Assembly: GCA_949298955.1 (NCBI GenBank)
Contig: CASFYQ010000004.1
Coordinates: forward strand, 86,527-150,526
Origin: an uncultured Bacteroidales bacterium
GTDB lineage: Bacteria; Bacteroidota; Bacteroidia; Bacteroidales; Barnesiellaceae
Length of the DNA stretch: 64,000 bases
Reading direction: 5' to 3'
Position 1 is the first letter of the stretch. Each line of letters opens with the position of its first letter. The notes beneath the pieces are model-generated. The model was not told the DNA's origin. It ran no database searches and was given only the letters and a program-made list of their open reading frames with translations. The position numbers and the translations under genes were made by a program. Positions 1 through 12,000 of this stretch are shown one piece after another.

Positions 1-2
1 AT

Positions 3-3000
3 GTCATTTACAACAACAACGGTGGCGGTATCTGTGTCTACGATGCCACCTCGATTGTCAACAATACCATCGTCAACAACCAGCTGTATGGGGTAGGACG
101 TCCCGACGATGCTAATGTGCCGGGCTCGACGATTACCGTGTCGAACTCGGTCGTGTGGAGCATCGAACCGCTCAACCATGTGGGATTAAGTGGATTCGAC
201 GCACTCACCGACAATGTGTCGAATTGTGCCATCGTCAACTGGGACGAGTCGCTCGGTGCCGACAATATTGCGCTGGAACCCTATAACGAACAGGTGGGGC
301 CGACCCCCAATTTTGTGAACCCTACCACGCAGGTAGGTGTCGTGTCGCAACCGGCCTATGCCGATTTGGCTCCGTCGTTCCTGTTGCAGCAAAATTCGGC
401 ATTGCTCTCCAATGCCGAGAGCTCGTGGATGACGACCCTGAATATCTATTACGGAACCGATGTCGCCTACGACATTGCCGGGAAACCGCGTGTCGTGAGC
501 CAGTCGCTCGACATAGGCGCATATCAATACCAGCCGGTAGCGGGCCGCAACATCTTGTATGTGCGACAGCTTGCAGCCGATGAACCCGAACTCGCACCCG
601 GCGAGGTGCGCGACGGTAGTTCGTGGCGTCTGGCCCTGCAAGATGTGCAGATGGCCATCGACCAGCTCTATGCCCGCAAAGTGATAGGCGAGGTGTGGGT
701 AGCCGGTGGTACCTATTACCCCTCTACCGCCTTTACCGATGAGACAGGAACGAAAGGGAATACCGAGCGTCACCGCTCGTTTGTGATGCGTAGTGGTATC
801 TCGGTTTATGGCGGTTTTCGCGGAGAGACGGGCGACGAGGGGATAAACAACACGACGACACGTCCGCGCGACCCCGAACAGCCCGATGTACAGTGGGCTT
901 TTGCCAACCGTACGATATTCAGCGGCGATGTCGACCGCAACGACGAGGCTCAGAAAGGGTGGCGGTGGAATGCCGGCAACCTGTGTTGGGAACCCTATTA
1001 TGGACGTAATTCCTACCACGTGGTCTGGTTTGCCTCCGAGGGATTCTACGAACGCACCACACAATATGAACCCGTTGTAGCCAAGCCTCTTACGGTAGAG
1101 ACCGTGCTCGATGGCGTGGTGATTACCGGCGGGTGTGCCGACTATGGCGAGCGGGGCGAGTCTACCCGTATGGGCGGCGGTGTTTATCTGGTCGAGAAAG
1201 GGGTAGTCTCCAACTGCATCATCTATCAGAACTATGCCCTCACTCGTGGCGGCGGTGTCATGATGAACAATGGCGGTTTGCTTCAAACCAGTCTGGTAAT
1301 GCGTAACGCTTCGCCGGGTGTACAGGTGCGCAACGGTCTCGGCGGTGGTGTCTACCTCCTGGGCGACGGTACTGTATTTCGCTCTGTCGTGACCAACAAT
1401 ACGGCCCGGGTGGGCGGTGGTATCTATGTCGATGAAGCCGATTACAACAACCCCGATTATGAGGCGTCGCAGGACAACATGTACCGAGGGGTGTTGAGCA
1501 ATATTCTCGTGTCGAACAACGTAGCGGCGTCCGATGCCGGAGCCATCTATTTCGATCGGGTGGGCGGCATCTCTTCGTCGACGGTGGTGAAAAACTACTG
1601 TCCGGCCGTAGCTTCCGACCAGGAAGGCAATTCGGGAGGTATGGTGGTTGACGGCTTCGGTATCGTGTACAACACGATATTGTGGGGCAACTCCACCATC
1701 GAGCACACCCGTCAGTTCTTCGGTCAAAACGGCCGCCAGGCCAGTTCTTCGGCTCCGGCCTCGATACAAATCTACAACACGGCGTTGCAAAATCTTTCCA
1801 ATACGATTTGGGGCGTGAACACCGTGACTCAAAAAACCTATGCTTTGGCCGACCAGAATACCCGCGAGGGCTCCTCTTCGTCATACGACAGCAACTATCC
1901 CGAGTTTTCCAACCCGACTGTCGACGGCATCGATGTAGTGAACGGTGCCGCCGGTGTCTACCAGACTTCGGCCGACGATATAGCGGGTACCCAGACTCTC
2001 GACGGAGCTTTGCGTACGATTTCCGTCGTGCAACTGTGGCTCCCGTCGCAGTATTCGGCTTTGCAGCGAAAGGGCGGAACCGCGTTCGATGCGCCTTACG
2101 TGCGATATACACCGGTGCGCATGCAGTTCTATGTGCCGGCTGCCGACATTCTCGGCAAGGCCTATGTCGAGCCTCGCGAGTTGGGCGCATTTACCGGAGA
2201 CCATCCCGACATACAATACAGTGTCGTCGAGGACAATGGCGTGGAGAAACTGGTTATTTTTGTCGACCCTGCTACCGACCGCGACCTCTCGGGAGCTTCG
2301 TGGGATTCGCCCATGATTTCGGGCAACCTGGCTATTGAATACTTGGCCGGTCTCCCCGAGACCGAGCACCCCGGCGCTCCGCGTGAGATATGGGTGAAAG
2401 AGGGAACCATCAACCCGGTATGGAAGGCTGTGGGTAGCGATCGCCGCACCTCGTCGGTAATCCTGCGGGGCGGAGTTTCGCTCTACGGCGGGTTCAACTC
2501 CCGGCTCACCGGTACCGAAGGTTCCACGGCCGAGGGGGTAACCTTTGTCCCGGATGGCGGTAGTGAGGCCGAGCCGGTGCGCAATCCGGTCGATCACCGC
2601 ACGGTATTCGACGGGGCTTTGGCCGGCGGTAATCTGTATCACGTGGTGACGATGTCCGACGAAGGTACGGCTGTCATCGACGGTTTCCACATCATCAACG
2701 GCGACGCCTCTGCCGGCTCGTCGGTTATCAAGTCGGGGGGCGGCATCCTCCACGAAAACGGTACGCTTTATGTGCGCAACTGCATGATTGAGAACAACCT
2801 CGCCACCAACGGTTCCGGGATTGTCATGCTGGGCTCTACGAAGAAACTGGTGATGACCAATACGGTAGTCAACAACAATACCAACACGGGATTGGGCAGC
2901 GATCCTTTTCACTCGGCGGTAGTCGTTACCAACGATGCCCGTTTGAATCACTGTACCATTATTCACAACAACGCCCCGGGCATTTGCGCCACGAGCGGGT

Positions 3001-6000
3001 CGTTGATGCTCTATAACTCGGTGTTGTGGGGAAATACGGCAACGGGAACCATCGCTGCCAACGACTTGCAAATCACAGGCACGGCTACTCATATGGACAT
3101 TCGCAACAATGCGATACAGTATGCTCCCGACGAGTGGTCGTTGTGGGGCGACAACATTCAGTTGAGCATTGTGCCGGGCGACCCCTTGTATCCCGCCTTT
3201 GTCAACCCCACCCGTTCGGTGGGTGCGGTAACGGGCGGATACGATACCCCGTTGGGCGGTCCTGCACGTTTTGAACCCAGTTGCGAGTCGCCGCTCGTTA
3301 TCGCCGGCGACGAGAGTATCGTGGGCGACTCCGATTTGATGCTCGATGCCGATATTACCGGCCACAACTACATGGTGGGTGGTGCTCCCGATATAGGAGC
3401 CTACGAAGCCACCTGCTTGAATCCCATCGGGTCGGTGCTCTATGTGCGCAGCGGGCCTGCCGGTACGGCCTCTTCGCCTCAAACCGCCTATTTCGGTACC
3501 GGCGACGGTTCGTCGTGGGCCAATGCCATCAACGGTAACGCCTGGTATGGATTCGACGACGGCCTGCCGTATGATCAAATCGAGTATGACAGTAGCGATG
3601 CCACCGACTTCATTACCGGCTTGCAATATGCCGTGAATGCCGCCTACAAGGCTTCGCTGAAAAAAGAGGCCAATGGCAGCATCGCCTATAAGACCTTGAA
3701 CTATTACGAGTTGGGCTGGTGGTCCGGTGGGAGACAAGTCTCGGTACAGATTCCCGAGGTCGATACCACCGCTTTGGTCGAGGTGTGGGTGGCCGAGGGC
3801 GAGTATACCAGCCGTCGCGGATTCTTCATGCGCGATGCCGTGCAGGTATATGGCGGATTCCCCGGCACCGGTACCCCCGGCAAGGAGGAGCGCAACCCGC
3901 GCACGTATAACACGATTCTGCAAACCATGACTACGGCCGAGGCTGCCCAGGTCGACGCGACCGGCCAGAATCATGCGTTGTATGGACCCATTTGCGGATT
4001 CAGCCAGCAGAATTCTTACGAACTGAACACGACTTATGTAAATGCCAACAAGACCCGTCGGGTGCTCACCCAGCCTTTCCCGTATTACGAACGAACGAAA
4101 CAGGGGAGTTTCAACTATTTGTCGAGTACCGAGTTGGCCAACCGGCCGCTCAACCCGTTTGTCGTCGAGACCATTTGGGACGGCTTTACCATACAGAACG
4201 GGCGCACCCGTATCAACCACGGTAAGGACGGTGGTGCCGGTGTGGCATTGCGCAAGAACGGACGGCTCGAAAACTGTATCATTCGCAACAATATCAATTA
4301 TGTACCCAATTCCACGGGGCATGGTCCCGAAGGTAGCGAAACGGCGGTGCAAGGTCGTGGAGGAGCCGCGTTCTGCAACGAAGGTGTCTTCTCCAACTGT
4401 TCGTTCTTCAACAACAAGTTCGGACCCCAAAATTGCGAGAATTTCGGTGGTGCCATCTATATGCGAGCCGGTACTGCCTATAACTGCGTGTTCGTGGGCA
4501 ATGAGGCCAGCACCGGTACAGCCTGGGGCTCGGCCGTGTACCTCGAAGTGGGCAGTTTCTACAACAACACGGTAGCCGACAACTCGGGCTCGGTGGGAGC
4601 CATCTATGGTGGTGACTGGTTCTTGAAAAACGGGGGCGGTGCCAGCGAGATGAAAATCTACAATACGATAGTCTATCACAATACGGGAGCACGCAATCAA
4701 ACGAGTTACCAGATTTATAAAGCCGCCGATTGTACCATGACTTTGAGCCGTTGCTGTGTGCCTGCTTCGAACGGGTATATCAATAACGGTAATCTTACGA
4801 CCGAAGGACTTATCACCGCCGATCCCCGGTTTGTCGACCGCGCGCCGGCAAACAAGGAGAACGCCAACTATCGTCTGCAAGGCACATCGCCCTGTATCAA
4901 TGCCGGTAACAACAATCCCGAGGGTATCACTTTGCCCGAGACCGACATGGACTATACCGACCGCTTCAAAGACTGTTCGATCGATATAGGCGCTTATGAG
5001 ATAGACCAGAGCGAACCCATCATGCCTGCCATCAAGACCATCGACGGCGAGCAGGTAGGTGTGATTTACGTGACCAAGGCCGCCAACGGCAGGGTAGACG
5101 GCTCGTCGTGGGCCAATGCCGCTTGCGAAGCCAAGTTGCAAAAGGCGCTCAACTGGGCCGGTTACATCATTCACAACAAGGCTACCTATGCTTCGGGCCG
5201 ATACAGTAATATAACCCGCATGCAGGTGCGCATTGCCAGCGGTACCTATTATCCCACCGATGCCGTTCTGCCCGACCAGCCCCGTACGACGACTTTTATT
5301 ATCCCGGCGGGTATCGAGGTCTATGGCGGTTTTGGCGGTGTCGATGACGATGAGGCAATCGAGTCGCGCAGCATTCGGTTGAACCGAACCCTTTTCAGTG
5401 GCATGATAGGCAGCTCGGCCGAAGAGAATGCCTATCGTGTGGTTACCTTCGGTATGAAGCAGCATCAGGACAATGCCTCGGTGCCTGCCGAAGGGGCAAC
5501 CTACTACGACGACCCCAATCCCGAGATAGCTCTGATTGACGGAATCTTTATCCTCGAAGGTAATGCCAATCACCCCTCCGACCCCGACTGGCAGTCGGGC
5601 GGTGGTGCCAAGGTAACGGCCAACGGCCTGTTGCGGAACTGCTTCGTTTACAACTGTGCGGCTTCCGACAAGGGTGGCGGTGTCTATCTGGCTCCCGGTG
5701 GACGAGTGACCGGGTCTGTGGTCTGTCTCAACGAGAGTGCCAACGGCGGCGGTATCTATGCCGGCGACAACTCGATGGCCGTGAACTGTACCGTAGTGGG
5801 CAACACCACGACGAGCAACGGCGTGGGGGGTGGCATATCGGTTGGAAATAAACCCATTATCCTCAACTCGGTATTTTGGTTGAATGATTCGGGTAACGGA
5901 AAGAATGTCTATGGCAACATGTCGCAGCAAGTCGACACGACCTTTGCCGGGACTCGTTATCAAAGCTACATCTTCAGCCACTGTGCCGTCGAAGGCCTCA

Positions 6001-9000
6001 AAGTCGTGGGTTACGGAAACATGGCGTTGACCAGCCAGAACGAAAACACCTCTACCATTGTGGGGTTGAATATACCCGGATTTACCGACCCCGACAACTC
6101 CAATTTCATCTTGAAACGCATATCGTCGCTCATTCGTTCGGGTATAAAAGTAGAGCAACCCGATGCCGATTTGATGCAGGCGCTGCATATCTCGCAACTC
6201 GACATGTTGGGAGTCGACCGTTACCATGAGAGCGGCAGTGCTTCGTTGCGCGACTATTTCGATATAGGTGCACTCACCTACGATGGCGAGTTGATTATCG
6301 ACCCGGCGGGCGATACCGATGCCGAGCACGGTGCCGATGGTGTTTACCGACTGTATGTGTCGCAAACGCCACAAGGGTTGGCCACCGGCCGCAGCTGGCG
6401 CAATGCCTTGGGCGACATACAGCAGGCCCTCGACTATTTTGCCAACGACGACAACTTTGTCAACGACCCCTATGCCGCCGACCGCAAGTGCGAGATATGG
6501 GTGTCGAAGGGTACCTACAACCCCAAAACCGCTGTGAAGGAAGACAACATGGGTGCCTCGTTCGTGCTCAACCGATATACCTCGATTTACGGTGGTTTCA
6601 GAGGTAGCAACCTGCCCTATTACGAGAGCTGGATCGAATCGTTCAGGACCGACCCCTCGAACCGGGTCTCGGCCTCCGGCTCGTGGAATGCCCGGGATTA
6701 CAGCTATACACTGGGCAGCGACGGAGCCATCATCTTTACCCCCGATGTGAAAGCCTTGCACGATGAGCCTTCCTCGTGGTTCCTCCATTTCGTGACCGAC
6801 GAGACTGCCGCTTCGTCGCCCGAGGTGACGGTCAACGGTTTCGTTCTTCCCGCCGAAGTGACTCTGCCGGTCATCTCGACCGATACCACTACCGAGTATG
6901 TGTATGATTTGCGCTATCTGGCTATTGGCAATACCGATATGGAGACAGCTCCTACTATTGAAGGAATCCGTATCGCAGGTTTGCCGGCCGGGACGAAATT
7001 GTATGGCGCTACCATCGATAACCGCAAGTCGGCTACGACCGTGGCGACCGAGATTGTTTCGACCGATGTCATCTCGGCTTCGACCGATGTAGTCCCCGCT
7101 GCTCTCATAGCGATGGACAATCTGGAACAGGCCGGTAAGGGTAAGACCTATTCGACCTATGTTAACGATTATACAGCCGTAGGCAATAGCGGGCAATATG
7201 GCATGCAGTTTTGTCCCTCTCCCGATCGAGCTTCAATTTCCGTATCGGGTAATAGTGTCGTGTTGAATAATGAACGGTCGGGGTCGTGGCCGTTTTATAC
7301 CTATTATAATTCTCGTTTGGGGGCTTATTTCCGTTTCCCGCAAGTCGTGGAATACAATCGGAACAACACGGCCTCTCGGTATCTGCATGCCACGGTGCGC
7401 TTCTCGTCATTGAGAGTAGGTTCGTCGACCTCGCAGATGCAAGTGCAACTCTATACGACCGAGGGGGTAAGAAAGAGTTTGACCATAACCCTGCCTTCGA
7501 GAATAAGTAATAATACATCTTATGAACTGACAGTCGATTTGAGTGCCGGATTGGCCTATGTCAACGGCCGCACGGCATCGGTTTCCGACGATTCGCCTAC
7601 TCCATTGGCCGATGGCGATATGCTTTCGGTCATCACGGTGGCTCCCTATTATAACGGGGAGGCCGCTTACAATGTGACCATCAGCGATGTATGCATCAAC
7701 AATACCAACCAGGAGGGGCGGACTGTCTCGGCGGCCGACATCGATGTCGTGACCGAAGACAAGACCGAGACCTTTGCCCTGTCGGACCAGTATTATGCCG
7801 GAGAGTCGTTCTTGAACGAACGTCCCCGTCAGGACTGGAACGGAAACGGATTGCTCGAAGACTTTGAATACTCCAACGAGACGATTCTCTCGGGCGATGT
7901 AGGTGGCGAGACCGGTGCAGCTCATGTGGCATATTATAACGATGCCGATGCCGATCGCCGGGTGCTTCTCGATGGATTGAAGCTAATCAAGGGAAACGCG
8001 GCGGAGCTTAATCACGGCGGCGGAGCTTTGCTGGCCTTGGCTCCCATTACCTTGCGCAACTGCCAGTTGCTCCTCAACGAGTCGAGCTATGGCGGCGGAG
8101 CCATCTATGCCAGCGATATAGAGATTTATGGCTCTATCCTGGGCGGCAACTCGGCTCCCGGCAAGTCGGGCGGTGCCATCTATCTGCGTGAGGGCGGTCG
8201 TTCGCGAATTGTCAATACCGTTATCTTCAACAACACGGCGGCAACGGGTTCGGGCTATTATGCCGAGGCCGGAACCGAGTCGCAACTGGTCAACAACACC
8301 ATCGTGCGCAATGCCTGCGAGGGTAGCGGTTCGGGCAGTGCTACCTCGGGTTGCACCGTCTATGCAGCCTCGGCTACCGGCAACAAACTCACCAATACCG
8401 TTATTTGGGGGAACGACGATGCCGAGTGCATCAATACCGATAACTGGGAGATTGTGACCTCGGCCGCCGACGTCGATGAGTCGGCAGGCAGTTTCGATGT
8501 ATTCCTCGACCGGGCCAATGCCGCCGTGATGGGGCCCCGCTTCGGATTCCCCAGCGATTATGCCGGTTCGGACAACTATTTTGCCATGGCCGATTTCTCG
8601 CTGCCTTCGCTCTCGACGCTGGTCAACCGCGGTACCAACGGCGGTACTCGCGAACTGACTACGACAATCGAGATGAACCCCGACGGTTCGGTCAAGAGCA
8701 CTACCATCACTGCCGGCCCCGTAGCTCTCGATGGCTCGGGCAAAGGATACTATGCCGCCCAAGACCGGTGGGGACGCGAAAATGTGCCCGATACTCTCAA
8801 CGGCAAGTGGCGCATCACGAAAGAACCCTCTACCTATCATATTGTCAAGCAGAATGGTGTCGATATGATTGATGTGAAAGAGTGGAAAGAGGGTATAATC
8901 GACATCGGCGCCTATGAATACGAGTCGGTATCGCTGACTCCTTTCGGCGGAAATATCCTCTATGTGAAGAGTGCCGAAACCGTGTCGGACAAGGAAAACA

Positions 9001-12000
9001 ACGGTGTAAGTTGGGAGCAGGCAACCTCCAATATCTATCAGGCTATACAGGTACTGCTGCTTAGCCCCAACACAAAAGACAAATACATCAAGATTGCCGC
9101 GGGCGAGTATGTACCTTACCTGAAAGACGAGAAGGGCGGTTATTCGTTTGTCGTGTCGAAACCCTATGTCGAGAACCTCGGCAACATGACCAAGAGCCTT
9201 ACTTTCCGGGGCGGATACCCCGATAACATCACGGGTACCGATGTCGCTATGGACAATCTGCGGGATCCGGTGCTCTATCCGACCTACATCAGGGGTAACC
9301 GCGACGATTCGCAACACCTCATGTATATCGACAAGTCGATGGATACGGCCGGTGAAAACGGTGACGTGGCTCCCATATATATCGAGGGTATCACCTTCCT
9401 CGACGGGAATGCCTCCGATGCCACGGGCGAGGGTTCGACCGGTGCCGCCATTTATGCAGCCAACGCCAGTACCACGATTCGCAACAGCATGTTCGTCTCC
9501 AACCGGGCAGCCGGTGACAAAGGTGCAGCCGTCTATCTGAACAAGGGAAACATCTATAATACGGTATTCCACACCAACGAGGCTTGGGGTATCGCCATGA
9601 ACGGCACGGGCAACATCATCAGCAACACGATTGCCGATAATACCCGGGGCGGCCTTTATGCCCGCGGCGCATCGGTTGCCGAGCCTTTGCAGGTCTACAA
9701 CAATATCTTCTGGCGGAATTACGGTTCGCCCGCCCCGTCGGCCGACGACCTGCACAATCAGCTCGATGTCGATAACGCCACCTTGTACAGCAATGCTGTT
9801 CAGGTCGACGACGCGACTGCCGAGCAACCCAATGCCACCTATACCTATTGGAATCCTTCGGCCCGGGTCGTATTGGGCGACAAGGCTTCCAACCTGAACA
9901 AGACGCTCAGCTCCGACAACGAGAACATGTCGTATGGGCCTCGTTTCGAGTCGCCCGACGAGTCGGAGCCGCTCGACAAACGGTATGGCATAAGGCCGGG
10001 TCGCAAGCTCATCAACACAGGTTATCGCTACATGTCGGGCTCGGTATATAACAAAGATGAGAACGACAAGTGGTATACCGACCTGTTTGCTTACTATCCT
10101 TTCGGTTCGGTCAACGAGCCTGTGGCTGCCGGCGATTCGTTGGCCCGTGTCATGTTTGTCGACGCCGCCGGGAGTCGCCGTATAGCCGGTAACAGCATCG
10201 ACATCGGTGCCTATGAATACCAACGCCTGTTCTATCCCAACCTCTATGTGAAACCCGACGGCTTTGGCTTGGGTTCGAGCTGGGACGATGCCATGGGCGA
10301 CTTGCAGGAGGCCGTGTACTCGGCCTACTACTCGGGTGACCCCGACGAGAGCGGAACCTACGGAACCGTGTGGGTGGCCGGTGGCGAATATAAGTTGCCC
10401 ACTACCTTGCAATGGATGGCCAATGTGAAGGTCTATGGCGGATTCCGGGGAACCAACGAAACCTCGATTACGCAACGTCAAGGCCTGTTGGAAGAGAATG
10501 CTCCCAACAGTATTCTCTCGGTCGAGGCCGAGGGTGTGCCGGTTGTCCGCTCGGATAACGACCGGCTCGCCGGAACGGTGGTCGAGAATTGGGCCGAACT
10601 GAACGGTTTCCACATCAAGGGCAGCAAGAACAGTCCTGCCGTGATTGTGGCCGATTCGTTTGCCATCACCAACTGTGCTATCTACGATAATGTGAACCCC
10701 GGCGGGGCTGTGGCCCAAATCGACGGCTTGTTGTACAACGTGCTGTTGCACGGCAATGAGTCGGCAGCCGGTCGCGCCATAGAACTGGGCGAGCATGCGG
10801 CAGCCGTGCATGTGACGGCCGCCGGCGACGGTCCCCAAATTGTGGGCCCGGGCAAGGTTGTCAATACAATCGACGGCACTGCCACGGTGCTCGACGGAGC
10901 CGCTTGTGCCCCCCGGTATGTGGGCGACTATCTCCCTGACGAGGAGCACTTGCGTTACCAGCTCTCCGACCGTGCCGATACGCTCTTCTTCTGCGCCGGA
11001 GCTTTGCAAGAGCCGGGCGAGGGAGGTACGACAGTCATTGGCGGTTATACCGTGCCCAAAATCAGGAATACCGACAGCTACGACGATATTATCAACCTCT
11101 CGACCGACTGTGACCTCTTGGGCAACAAACGGTTGTTTGCCCATAAACCGATGGGTGCCGGCAGAGAGCTTCGTCCCGACTACGGTTGCTTCGAAACCTG
11201 GAATACGGCCGACGACCTTATGGTCGGCCTCAACGATACCGATTATCCTCGGGCCGGCAGTGTGATTTATGTGGGCAAACGGGGTGAGTTACGCATGTCC
11301 GGGGATTTCACCAAAGATTTCTCGCCCTCGTATCTGCTGTTGCGCCATGCCGCCGGACTGCGAGCCGGTGACCATGCAGTATCGCTGTATAACCTGGCCG
11401 TCGAGCGCGACTTGAATCCGCTCATCGATGCGACCACGGCTGCCTGGGATATGGTGAGCCTGCCTTTCTCGATTGAGGTGGGTAACGGTACCCTGCAAAA
11501 CGGCGTGACCGTCGACGGCAATCCGATTGAAGCCATACAGGCTGCCGACGAGGTGGGCAACAGCCGCTCGCAGTTATATCTGTATGAGTATGACGGTGCT
11601 AAACGTGCCGAGGACTTGTATAGCGCGGCAGCTCCCCAAAACAGCAAATACTGGTCTTTCGAGAATATGCAGATGGGTGCCAACGTGGGTTACCTCATGG
11701 CATCGCCTTCGGCGGCCGGTACCACGACTGTGCGCTTCACGAAATCGTCGTCGGCTCTGCCTGTCTATGAGGAGAGTGCCGAGGGGACGAAGAGCGTTTT
11801 CCTGGTACAGCATAACTTGAAGAATCTGGTCGATGGCCGGCCCCAGTTCACGTATAAGGAGAATATGGGTTGGAACCTCTTCGGAGTCCCCTATCTGTGC
11901 TCCTATACCAGCGAGCAGATGAGCATCGACCATATACTCTATGCTTATGATGCCGCCACTCGCAGCTTCGTGACCATGAACTCGTGGGAGGGCAACACGA

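Noticed and set aside
1881..7196. Very long open frame on the minus strand opposite the giant beta-helix gene
   Set aside because: It is a shadow of the coding bias on the plus strand: no signal peptide or domain, low-complexity His/Arg/Gly-rich translation, and similar frames lie opposite most other high-G+C genes here.
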